Part shown: piece by piece, positions 1 to 8,369 of the stretch
How the letters are laid out: every line of letters starts with the position of its first letter
How positions within the stretch are numbered: position 1 is the stretch's first letter
From: Methylococcales bacterium
Lineage (GTDB): Bacteria > Pseudomonadota > Gammaproteobacteria > Methylococcales > Methylomonadaceae
DNA: 43,460 nucleotides
Direction: 5' to 3'
Assembly: GCA_023145835.1 (NCBI GenBank)
Contig: JAGLDH010000039.1
Coordinates: 1-43,460, forward strand
Notes under the pieces: generated by a model
Told to the model about the DNA's origin: nothing
Databases searched by the model: none
The model's input: the letters and a program-made list of their open reading frames with translations, nothing else
Made by a program: the position numbers and the translations under genes

Positions 1-86
1 TCGTGGAAAATATCGGTCGTTTTAGTTTGCTAAAAATAATTGGACTTGATCAGAGGTTCCTTAAGGAATCGATAAAAAGTATCTAG

Positions 87-92
87 TATAAT
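87..92 (+). promoter_or_regulatory. possible -10 box upstream of hrpA
   Basis: A perfect TATAAT lies about 150 bases before hrpA. I found no convincing -35 at the usual spacing, so this is only a weak promoter candidate. The rest of 1-243 is AT-rich with a short near-palindrome around 55-70 (GGTTCCTTAAGGAATC) and no gene that I can support. Confidence 0.25.
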
Positions 93-243
93 AAGAGTGT
101 CTTTATTCATTCATGACTGGCATCTGTTCACCTAAAATATTTGATAACTTCTTTGAAGATCTTATTCACAAACATTTTTAGGTGCTTTACCTGCACAGAC
201 AGAATTAATAGAAGTGCCCATTAATCCATATTTTTAATTATAA

Positions 244-3200
244 ATGCCAGCTCAAGATTTAATAAAACAGCTTTCAAAACAACTTCATTCATGTATGAAT
301 ATTGATAAATATCGATATAAACGACAATTAGATCGGTTTCTTAGTGACTATAAAAAAGGCAATAATCCTACTGATAAATTAGCAGGTTTAAAGACACAGA
401 TAGACCAATCAATTACAAACCGAAATAAACGTGAAATTAGCATTCCTGTCATCAATTACCCCGATTTACCTGTTACAGAAAAAAAAGACCAAATTGCTAA
501 GTTAATTAAAGAAAATCAAGTGCTTATTCTTTGTGGAGAAACTGGATCTGGTAAAACCACACAAATACCAAAAATTTGTTTAGAGATTGGCCGTGGTGTG
601 AGTGGTTTTATTGGTCATACTCAGCCTCGACGTATTGCTGCACGTACTGTTGCTGATAGAATTGCAGAAGAACTAGGTCAAAAAATAGGTCAATCTGTTG
701 GTTATAAAGTACGTTTTCACGATAAAACTCACGGTCAGTCTTTAGTTAAATTAATGACAGATGGTATTTTATTAGCAGAATCTCAAAATGATCCCTTCTT
801 AAATCAATATGACACGATTATTATTGATGAGGCGCATGAACGAAGCTTAAATATTGACTTTTTATTAGGCTATATGCGTTGGTTGTTGCCCAAGCGACCA
901 GATTTAAAATTAATTATTACTTCGGCAACGATTGATCCTGAACGATTTTCTAAGCATTTTAATGATGCACCTATTATTAATGTATCTGGACGTACCTTCC
1001 CAGTTGAAATGCGGTATAGACCAATTGAACTCATTGAAGAGGATGATGAAACATCGGTTGATTTGCAACAGGGGATTTTGGATGCAGTGGATGAGTTGCA
1101 TCGAGATTTACCTGGAGATATTTTAATTTTTCTTAATGGTGAAAGAGAAATAAGAGAAACCACAGAATCTTTAAAAAAACATCATCCCGCTAAGTGTGAA
1201 ATACTTCCTTTATATTCAAAATTAAGTGTTAGCGAACAAGAGAGGGTTTTTAAACCTAAAGGGGGTAAGTTGCGTATAGTTTTAGCAACGAATGTTGCAG
1301 AAACATCTTTAACAGTTCCCGGAATTAGAAGTGTGATTGATACAGGACATGCACGCATTAGTCGTTATAGTCACCGTAGTAAAATCCAAAGGCTACCGAT
1401 AGAAAAAATATCCCAAGCGAGTGCAAATCAACGAGCAGGGCGTTGTGGTCGAGTAGCAGATGGAATTTGTATTCGTCTGTATTCTGAAGAGGATTATTTA
1501 TCTCGGCCAGAATTTACTGAGCCAGAAATTTTGCGGACTAATTTGTCATCAGTCATTTTGCAAATGACATCACTCAAACTAGGCGACATAGAAGACTTTC
1601 CATTTGTAGAGCCACCTGAAGATAAAATGATAAGGGATGGTAAAAGCTCTTTGCACGAGGTGAATGCCTTAGACAAAGAGGGAAAAATCACAGCGATGGG
1701 GCGACAATTAGCAAAAATTCCTACAGATCCTAAATTGGCTAGAATGTTGTTGGCTGCTGACAAACTTAATTGTTTATCTGAAGTTGCTATTATCGTTTCG
1801 GCATTAAGCATACAAGACCCGCGAGAAAAACCAGCAGATAAAATGCAGCAAGCAGATAGTAAACATGCAGAATTTAAAGTTGATGATTCTGACTTTTTAA
1901 CTATTTTAAATATCTGGAATGTCTTTGAAATCCAGAAAAAAGCACTATCAAACAATAAATTAAGAAAATACTGTAAAGAACATTTTTTGTCTTATATTCG
2001 TATGAGAGAATGGTTCGATATACATGCGCAAATTATGCAAGTGGTTAAGGGGGAACTAAAATTAAAGCCTAATACGAGTGATGCAGGGTATGAAGCTGTT
2101 CATTGTGCTTTGCTACCTGGCCTATTGTCTAATATTGGTTTTCGGCATGAGCAGTATGAATATGTGGGAGCTAGAAATCTCAAGTTTTTTATTTTTCCAG
2201 GGTCTGGACAACATAAAGCCAAGCCAAAATGGATTATGGCTGCTGAACAGGTAGAAACATCTAAAGTTTATGCTCGTACTGTGGCAAAAATTGAACCACA
2301 ATGGATTGAACAATGCGCTAAACATCTTGTTAAATCGAGTTATTATGAACCACATTGGGAAAAGAAAGCAGGGCGTAGTGCTGTTTATGAACGGGTTTTA
2401 TTATATGGTTTAACGATACAACCTAAAAGAAAGGTTCCTTATGAGCGTGTAGATGCAAAAGCAGCAAGAGAAATTTTTATTCGTTGTGGTTTAGTCGCCC
2501 AGGATTATCATACTAATGCGCCTTTTTTTAAAGCGAATACTAAGTTGTTAGAAGAAGTTGGATATATTCAACACAAAGGACGAAGAGTTGATTTAATTGA
2601 AGATGAAGAGTGGTTATATCAATTTTATGAAACTAAATTACCTGAAGAGGTTGTTAATGGAATTACGTTAGATAAATGGCGTAAAACGGTAGAAAAAGAA
2701 ACACCTAAATTCTTGTTTTTAACTAAAGAAGATTTAACTCGCCATGATGAAGAACACATTAGTGATTGGGATTATCCTGATCATAAAAAGGTGGGAAATT
2801 TATCAATAGAACTCCAATATCGATTTGAACCAGGGCATGATGAAGATGGTGTTACCGCTATTATTCCAGTTCATCAATTAAACCAAATATACACTGAATC
2901 TTTTGAATGGTTAGTGCCTGGTTTACTTGAAGAAAAAGTGATTGCGCTGATTAAGGCGTTGCCTAAACAACTCCGCAAATATTTTGTCCCTGTGCCCCAA
3001 ACAGCAAAATCCTGTTTGGAAATTGAACCCAATTTTAAAGGTTCATTATATGAGTGGATAAGCATGCGGTTACGTAAATTAACAGGAGAATCAATTCCTT
3101 TAACAGAATGGAATCCAGATGTCCTTAGTGATCATTTAAAAATGAACTATAGAATAGTCGATGAAAAAGGTCGGTCTATTGGCTATGGTAGAAATTTAAA

Positions 3201-4134
3201 GACGTTACAAAATAAATATACGGAGAAAGCAGGGGATAGTTTTGATCAAATTGCGGCTGACGAATTAAATTATACAGGCTATATCCAGTGGGCTTTTGAT
3301 GACCTTCCTGAAACATATGAATTTATTCAAAAAGATCAGTCATTTGTTGGATTTCCTGCGATTATAGATGAAGGCGATGCTGTTGGAGTACGCATTTTTG
3401 ATACTAGAGCAAAAGCAGAGTTAGCTCATAAAGAGGGTTTAGTCAGATTATTTCAATTACAAGCTCGTAAAGATAGTCAATATATGATTAAGAATTTACC
3501 AAGATCGCCTGCGGTAGAGTTAACTTATAATAATTTAGCTAAGCATCCCTTAATTAAAGATAAAACAGGAGGTTTATTTAAAGAAGATATGTTGTTTTCT
3601 ATTTTAGCTACCACATTTATGGAAGAAGGTAATATTCGTACATCCCAAGCTTTTGATGATAGTTTAAAAAATAACAAACAATATATGGTCAGTTTTTCCA
3701 ATGAAATTGGAAAAACTATTATTGATATAATGGAGCGTAGCAGCTTAATAAAAAAACAATTGAATCAGCCACGTATTCCAAAAGAAATGGCTAATGATAT
3801 TAATGAACAATTGAATTTTCTTGTTTATGCAGGATTTATTCGCCATCTTCCTCATAGTCAATTGAAGGCACTGCCTCGTTATTTAAAAGCGATAGAATAC
3901 CGTTTAGATAAGCAAAAAAATGAGAAGCAACAAATGCAAGAGTTAAATCGTTACTGGAAACGCTATTGGGGAGAAGTAGAAAAGAAATCTCAAAAAGAAA
4001 TAGTGGAGCCTGAAAATGATAAATTTCGATGGGATCTAGAAGAGTTTAGGATCTCTTTATTCGCTCAGCAGATTAAAACAGCTTATCCCATTTCTAGTAA
4101 GCGATTAGACAAAGCTTGGGAGGGACGATTTTAA
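244..4134 (+). CDS. hrpA: ATP-dependent RNA helicase HrpA (DEAH box)
   Basis: This is a superfamily 2 DEAH-box RNA helicase. In E. coli HrpA acts on ribosomes and mRNA, and family members unwind RNA 3' to 5' using ATP. Walker A GETGSGKT is at residues 98-105 and DEAH at 195-198. The SAT motif follows, then the QRAGRCGR motif VI, the helicase-associated region and a long HrpA-type C-terminal region (DUF3418-like). The length of 1296 residues matches the E. coli protein (about 1300). The ATG directly follows an in-frame TAA (241-243), so it is the first possible ATG of the frame; no clear Shine-Dalgarno precedes it. It stands alone on the plus strand and is followed by a terminator-like hairpin at 4228-4255. 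Nothing suggests damage; motifs I, II, III and VI are all present. Confidence 0.97.
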   Translation: MPAQDLIKQLSKQLHSCMNIDKYRYKRQLDRFLSDYKKGNNPTDKLAGLKTQIDQSITNRNKREISIPVINYPDLPVTEKKDQIAKLIKENQVLILCGETGSGKTTQIPKICLEIGRGVSGFIGHTQPRRIAARTVADRIAEELGQKIGQSVGYKVRFHDKTHGQSLVKLMTDGILLAESQNDPFLNQYDTIIIDEAHERSLNIDFLLGYMRWLLPKRPDLKLIITSATIDPERFSKHFNDAPIINVSGRTFPVEMRYRPIELIEEDDETSVDLQQGILDAVDELHRDLPGDILIFLNGEREIRETTESLKKHHPAKCEILPLYSKLSVSEQERVFKPKGGKLRIVLATNVAETSLTVPGIRSVIDTGHARISRYSHRSKIQRLPIEKISQASANQRAGRCGRVADGICIRLYSEEDYLSRPEFTEPEILRTNLSSVILQMTSLKLGDIEDFPFVEPPEDKMIRDGKSSLHEVNALDKEGKITAMGRQLAKIPTDPKLARMLLAADKLNCLSEVAIIVSALSIQDPREKPADKMQQADSKHAEFKVDDSDFLTILNIWNVFEIQKKALSNNKLRKYCKEHFLSYIRMREWFDIHAQIMQVVKGELKLKPNTSDAGYEAVHCALLPGLLSNIGFRHEQYEYVGARNLKFFIFPGSGQHKAKPKWIMAAEQVETSKVYARTVAKIEPQWIEQCAKHLVKSSYYEPHWEKKAGRSAVYERVLLYGLTIQPKRKVPYERVDAKAAREIFIRCGLVAQDYHTNAPFFKANTKLLEEVGYIQHKGRRVDLIEDEEWLYQFYETKLPEEVVNGITLDKWRKTVEKETPKFLFLTKEDLTRHDEEHISDWDYPDHKKVGNLSIELQYRFEPGHDEDGVTAIIPVHQLNQIYTESFEWLVPGLLEEKVIALIKALPKQLRKYFVPVPQTAKSCLEIEPNFKGSLYEWISMRLRKLTGESIPLTEWNPDVLSDHLKMNYRIVDEKGRSIGYGRNLKTLQNKYTEKAGDSFDQIAADELNYTGYIQWAFDDLPETYEFIQKDQSFVGFPAIIDEGDAVGVRIFDTRAKAELAHKEGLVRLFQLQARKDSQYMIKNLPRSPAVELTYNNLAKHPLIKDKTGGLFKEDMLFSILATTFMEEGNIRTSQAFDDSLKNNKQYMVSFSNEIGKTIIDIMERSSLIKKQLNQPRIPKEMANDINEQLNFLVYAGFIRHLPHSQLKALPRYLKAIEYRLDKQKNEKQQMQELNRYWKRYWGEVEKKSQKEIVEPENDKFRWDLEEFRISLFAQQIKTAYPISSKRLDKAWEGRF

Positions 4135-4149
4135 TCGCGAAGCAAAACT

Positions 4150-4165
4150 CGGAGGCTTGCCTCCG
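4150..4165. repeat. short GC-rich hairpin after hrpA
   Basis: CGGAGG and CCTCCG form a perfect 6-bp stem with a CTTG loop, 15 bases after the hrpA stop. No T tract follows, so it is not a classic terminator by itself. An 8-bp hairpin (TTGAAAAC / GTTTTCAA) follows at 4184-4204. Confidence 0.6.
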
Positions 4166-4227
4166 TCACATTAGTCGGAAAGTTTGAAAACCAATAGTTT
4201 TCAAGTCAAACCAGTCTATGCTTTGTC

Positions 4228-4255
4228 AAACTCGGTCGCTTGCGGCCGAGTTTTT
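4228..4255 (+). terminator. rho-independent terminator of hrpA
   Basis: AAACTCGG (4228-4235) pairs with CCGAGTTT (4246-4253) around a 10-base loop and runs directly into a T tract. It is placed about 95 bases after the hrpA stop on the plus strand. The A-rich start also makes it usable in the opposite direction. Confidence 0.7.
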
Positions 4256-4321
4256 GATCTAAAGAGGGTTGTTATCTTAAAAGCCAACGCTTCTTTCATT
4301 ATTAATGGCAGTAGGAAACAG

Positions 4322-4370
4322 CAGTCACCCAATAATGATAAGAATATAACTTTTCATTATTGGGTGACTG
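4322..4370. repeat. 17-bp perfect inverted repeat between convergent genes
   Basis: The arms 4322-4338 (CAGTCACCCAATAATGA) and 4354-4370 are exact reverse complements separated by 15 bases. It sits between hrpA (+) and the metalloprotease gene (-), 18 bases past the latter's stop. No T tract follows on either side, so it is either an unusual bidirectional terminator/mRNA stabiliser or the remains of a small palindromic element. I saw no second copy in the window. Confidence 0.75.
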
Positions 4371-4388
4371 TCTTACATAAACCTAGCT

Positions 4389-6035
4389 TTATGGTGTGGA
4401 TCTTTCAGCTGCGCTCATGGGTAATCTAAGTGCAAGATTTGGTTGCTGGACATAAACCCATACTGCATCGAATGGATTAAGGTTTCCTGAAGAAGGTGTT
4501 AATATATCATAGCTTGAACCATTGTATATATATGCAGTATCTGCCATTACACAATTTGGATGTACGGGGGTTTGGTCACAGGCACCAGTCCCTCCCACAA
4601 CAGGGTCTACACTTGCTAAATCAAGTAAACTGCCATCAGCAGATTTAACCACAGTAGCAGTGCTCCAGGGAATAGGAAGTCTAAAAGGTGAGCCCACCAT
4701 ATTCCATTTGCCAGTTGTAGTTCCACCTACCAAAGGAACATCAAGATTTGCATTGTATTGCCCTTCAACAGTAATAGTAACGGCGTTAAGAGACATGATC
4801 CAGTAGCCAACACCTTCCTCCAGTTCATCCAATGCTGTCAACGCTACATAACCACTATTAGGGTCATGACGATAAATATCCCATGTTGTGCCTAATCCTG
4901 TGATATTAAGTTCATCTCCAAATAATCCTTCAACTGTTGCAGGGGTAGAAATACCAACCTGACAAGGTATAGAAATCATTTTCCATTGATTAGCAGTCAG
5001 TGCAGTTGATTCTGAACAGGGGGTATCTGTATTGTAATGCCAATTTGAGTTAGTATTTAAATAGATATTAGCCGAGGTCATCCTCCAGTGATTAGTAATA
5101 TTATGAGGAGGTATAGAGCCCCCGCCAACGATACAAACTGCGAATTGTGTTTTAGTATTATCAAAACCTAAATTTATATCGCAATCAGCAGCATTTGAAA
5201 TACCTCCATCCGTTAAGTTAATCGTATAATCGTCGGCATTTCCCGCTACGGAATCAAGACCACTCATTGCCAATTGTAAAGTCGCGGTATCATCATGATT
5301 TAAAGTCCGTTGTGATTCGTTAGAATCTGTTCCTTGTTGCATAACAGCTTCAGTATTGGGCGTTGAATACAATATTGATACATCTCTGCTTGCGTTCGCA
5401 ACAAAATCATGACCAGCTGGAAGGTCTAATATATTATTAGAATACGTACTTCCATCAATCACGCTAGCAATACTAAAAGGGTTGTTATTAGAAATTCTAA
5501 ACCAGTGAAGATTTTCATCATCACCTCTTGAATCATCTGACGAGCCTATGATACCGTCTAAACCAGCGTTTCCTTGATAGAAATTATTTAGTCCATCAGT
5601 AGTAGCTGTGTAGTTAGTATCATTACCAAAGACGGATCCATTCGCGCCCAAATTAGTATGACCTAATCCGAGACAATGCCCCAGTTCATGAACTAGAACT
5701 GATTCAACATCATATAAACTATTGTTTGGAAGAACATTCAACAGATTTGAGGATGTAACCTTCTGCTCATTCCAAGTAGCAACTATATTTTTTGTAGACT
5801 GGATTAATTGGCTCGCATCAGGTGAGCCAGGACGAATACAGACCTTAAGATTAAGAACACCACCATTTCCATTATACCCAGTAGGATGAAGAATGAGATC
5901 ATTAGGAATTGGCCCTCCGGCATTATTAGTTCCCCCAGCAAATACGTATGTTCCTGCCTGAGTAGCAAAAGAAAATGACAATAGCCCTAACAGCAAAGTA
6001 CAAGAATAAAAATATTTTATTTTAAATACACTCAT
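4389..6035 (-). CDS. secreted metzincin/matrixin-like zinc metalloprotease
   Basis: This is a predicted exported zinc protease. A signal peptide covers about residues 1-27 (hydrophobic core, then ATQA-G). The zinc site HELGHCLGLGH is at residues 116-126, giving ligands H116, H120, H126 and catalytic E117, the metzincin signature. A VMQ about 115 residues further on could be the Met-turn. The catalytic region is followed by roughly 250 residues with no protease motif, rich in Gly/Ser/Thr and Trp-centred strands (for example WKMISIP, WNMVGSPF), probably beta-sandwich repeats for surface or substrate binding. Its start overlaps the stop of the upstream exported protein by four bases (ATGA), so the two are translationally coupled. 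The metzincin class is clear; the M10 subfamily and substrate are not. Confidence 0.85.
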   Translation of the reverse strand: MSVFKIKYFYSCTLLLGLLSFSFATQAGTYVFAGGTNNAGGPIPNDLILHPTGYNGNGGVLNLKVCIRPGSPDASQLIQSTKNIVATWNEQKVTSSNLLNVLPNNSLYDVESVLVHELGHCLGLGHTNLGANGSVFGNDTNYTATTDGLNNFYQGNAGLDGIIGSSDDSRGDDENLHWFRISNNNPFSIASVIDGSTYSNNILDLPAGHDFVANASRDVSILYSTPNTEAVMQQGTDSNESQRTLNHDDTATLQLAMSGLDSVAGNADDYTINLTDGGISNAADCDINLGFDNTKTQFAVCIVGGGSIPPHNITNHWRMTSANIYLNTNSNWHYNTDTPCSESTALTANQWKMISIPCQVGISTPATVEGLFGDELNITGLGTTWDIYRHDPNSGYVALTALDELEEGVGYWIMSLNAVTITVEGQYNANLDVPLVGGTTTGKWNMVGSPFRLPIPWSTATVVKSADGSLLDLASVDPVVGGTGACDQTPVHPNCVMADTAYIYNGSSYDILTPSSGNLNPFDAVWVYVQQPNLALRLPMSAAERSTP

Positions 6036-6646
6036 TCGTTATTTCCTTCAGGTTTCCAATCGGATTTTTCCAATATATTTTGTAATATCTTTTTCAAATT
6101 ATTACTGATTTGAAGAGTATTGATGTTTGGGAAGTGCTCTGCCATAACTGTTAGATCCTTTTGTACAATTTCATTGGATAAGTCCACATTGCTCATAACA
6201 ACACTTTGAGGTGACTCATATCTAATAATATACGTAGTGCTGTCAGATACTGAAAAACCACTTTGTTCTCCATTTTGAGGTTGCGTTTGTAGTTGTGCAT
6301 TCTGTGCACTGGACATTTCATCAGAGATTGTTGAAGTATTAATGTTTTGCGATAAAGCAGTTGTTATTTGTGTTTTAAGTTCTTGAAAGGAAGACGGTGG
6401 TAATTCTGCTTTAAACTTTCCTGGACGCTTCATAAATGAAGGAAATACAGCTCGCATTTTACCATTTACAAAAATAGTCAAAAGTGGCTCATTACCCATC
6501 TTAGGCAATAATTCATGTTCATAGGTATAAGTTACCATTACAGGGGATTCACTTTCAGCTTTAGCAGACATTGAGGCAAAAGCCAATAATATTCCGGCTA
6601 TCAGCCAAATAGGATAAATAGTCTTGGGTAGGGTTTTCTTAGTCAT
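6032..6646 (-). CDS. exported protein of unknown function, coupled to metalloprotease
   Basis: I do not recognise this 204-residue protein. The N-terminus has basic residues, then a hydrophobic stretch (about 12-27) ending in ASMSAKA-E, a good signal peptide. The body is hydrophilic, with a Gln/Ser-rich middle (about 100-130) and no cysteines or known catalytic motif. It is the first gene of a two-gene unit: its last codon and stop overlap the protease ATG as ATGA. That coupling suggests equimolar production, so it may be a protease inhibitor, chaperone or partner, but this is inference from position only. The 427-base AT-rich region upstream presumably holds the promoter. Confidence 0.75.
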   Translation of the reverse strand: MTKKTLPKTIYPIWLIAGILLAFASMSAKAESESPVMVTYTYEHELLPKMGNEPLLTIFVNGKMRAVFPSFMKRPGKFKAELPPSSFQELKTQITTALSQNINTSTISDEMSSAQNAQLQTQPQNGEQSGFSVSDSTTYIIRYESPQSVVMSNVDLSNEIVQKDLTVMAEHFPNINTLQISNNLKKILQNILEKSDWKPEGNNE

Positions 6647-7073
6647 AAAATATTCTCCATATAAAAAAATATAATGCTAAATGATTCTGATTACCGTTGT
6701 TTTTTATTCTTTTTGTAATAAGTGATAGTTAGTTGTGAAGCAGAGCTAACATAATAATCTTCTATATTAATGGAGAGTTAACACAGTAATAAATCTCAGA
6801 TACGCTTAATAACAATAACAAATAACCTTTAATTAAACAAGTAGTTACTAGTGCTTTTTATAAACAATGTCAATAAATAATTGTTAAACTTAAAAAAGAA
6901 GGCTATTTTTCGAAGAAAAGCTATCAGTTAGATTTATTTTTTTAATCATTAATTCACTGATTTAAACATTTAAAATACACTTATTTATTTCGGTAATTGA
7001 AAAACTGATAGTTTAAACTGAAAAAAATTCTTCAAAATGATTCTATACTTGTATAACTCGCAATAAACAGCAT
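6647..7073. other. AT-rich intergenic region, no gene seen
   Basis: This 427-base stretch separates the start of the exported-protein gene (-) from the end of the YhiN-like gene (-). It is very AT-rich, has stops in all frames, and includes a small perfect palindrome AGTTTAAACT at 7010-7019. It should contain the promoter for the protease operon, but I could not place -35/-10 boxes with confidence. Confidence 0.6.
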
Positions 7074-8255
7074 TTAAACATACTGTCCTGCACACCAACC
7101 TGAAGACCAGGCCCACTGGAAATTATACCCTCCTAACCAGCCTGTCACATCCAACACTTCACCAATGAAATATAATCCAGGCACAGAATAACACTGCATT
7201 GTTTTAGATGAAATAACGGAACAATCAACCCCACCTAATGTAACTTCAGCAGTTCTGTATCCTTCCGTAGCATTTGGCTTTATAGTCCATTGTTCAATAT
7301 GCTTAGCAATTTTATCAATTTGTTTATTTGAAATATCCTGAATTGATAATGCTAGTAAATGGGAATCTATTAACATTTCAACCAAACGTTTTGGTAACCA
7401 CTCAGATAAAATATTTTTGACCTGTAGCTTTACCTTATTTTTACGTTTTTCTTTTAATGATTGAATGACATCTTTATCAGGCAAAAAATTTATAATAATA
7501 TTTTCACCAGGCTTCCAATATGAAGATATTTGCAAAATAGCAGGGCCACTTAAACCACGATGAGTGAATAAAATATTTTCTTTAAAGCTTTGCTTTTCAT
7601 TACTAACGAGACAACGCACTGCAATGCCAGAAAGTGAAGAGTATTTTAACTTATCTTCAGGTTGTAAGGTTAATGGAACTAATCCGGCAGATATAGGCAT
7701 TATATTAATATTAAATTGTTCTGCTACTTGATAACCAAATGCAGTTGCTCCAATTTTTGGTATTGATAAGCCACCTGTTGCAACAACAATAGAAGAGCAA
7801 TGAACCGTCTCTTTATCCGTTGTAAGCTGAAATTCATTTTCTGATTTGTGTGTTATTTCTTGTATTTTACAATCTAATTGAATACTGACTTGTGACTTAT
7901 CACACTCAGCTAGCAACATATTTAAAATATCTTTAGCGCTCTTATCACAAAATAATTGACCATGACTCCGTTCATGAAAAGGTATTTTATATTTATCGAT
8001 TAATGACAGAAAGTCCCATTGTGTGTAGCGACTTAATGCTGATTTACAAAAATGAGGGTTTTGAGAAATGTAATGATCTGCCTCAATAGCATAGTTTGTA
8101 AAATTACACCGCCCTCCCCCTGACATCAAAATTTTTTTTCCAGCTTTATTAGCACTATCTAACAAGACAACTCTGCGCCCTCTCTTTCCTGCTTCTATTG
8201 CACACATTAAACCAGATGCGCCCGCTCCTATGATGACAACATCAGTTTTAATCAT
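7074..8255 (-). CDS. BaiN/YhiN/HI0933-family NAD(P)/FAD-dependent oxidoreductase
   Basis: This is a two-domain flavoprotein of the HI0933 (BaiN, YhiN) family, usual length about 390-400 residues; here 393. The N-terminal dinucleotide-binding motif GAGASG is at residues 10-15. The family-typical GKKILMSGGGRCNFTN follows at about 40-55, and the C-terminal GEVLDVTGWLGGYNFQWAWSSG closes the FAD site. The family's physiological substrate in most bacteria is unknown; BaiN of bile-acid-converting clostridia is the named member. It lies 114 bases downstream of acnB on the same strand, separated by a hairpin. No unusual residues are seen. Confidence 0.93.
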   Translation of the reverse strand: MIKTDVVIIGAGASGLMCAIEAGKRGRRVVLLDSANKAGKKILMSGGGRCNFTNYAIEADHYISQNPHFCKSALSRYTQWDFLSLIDKYKIPFHERSHGQLFCDKSAKDILNMLLAECDKSQVSIQLDCKIQEITHKSENEFQLTTDKETVHCSSIVVATGGLSIPKIGATAFGYQVAEQFNINIMPISAGLVPLTLQPEDKLKYSSLSGIAVRCLVSNEKQSFKENILFTHRGLSGPAILQISSYWKPGENIIINFLPDKDVIQSLKEKRKNKVKLQVKNILSEWLPKRLVEMLIDSHLLALSIQDISNKQIDKIAKHIEQWTIKPNATEGYRTAEVTLGGVDCSVISSKTMQCYSVPGLYFIGEVLDVTGWLGGYNFQWAWSSGWCAGQYV

Positions 8256-8290
8256 AAAGTTAGTGGTTTGAAAATTTTAATAGATAAGTT

Positions 8291-8315
8291 GAGTTGCCTT
8301 TTATATTGGCAACCC
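8291..8315 (-). terminator. hairpin between acnB and the flavoprotein gene
   Basis: Read on the minus strand, GGGTTGCC pairs with GGCAACTC (8 bp, one G-T) around a 9-base loop. It lies about 55 bases after the acnB stop. No strong T run follows, so termination is likely partial at best. A second small hairpin (ATTGATA / TATCAAT, 8343-8360) is closer to the acnB stop. Confidence 0.4.
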
Positions 8316-8369
8316 AAACATATAGCAGGATAATTTTTAGCTATTGATAGTAGTATCAATCCAACCTAA

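Noticed and set aside
870-1955. Several frames antisense or out of frame inside hrpA
   Set aside because: They shadow a strongly conserved helicase coding region and show no domain or ribosome site.
4184-4429. 81-residue plus-strand frame after hrpA
   Set aside because: It spans the terminator and the 17-bp palindrome, runs into the 3' end of the protease gene on the other strand and has no recognisable sequence.
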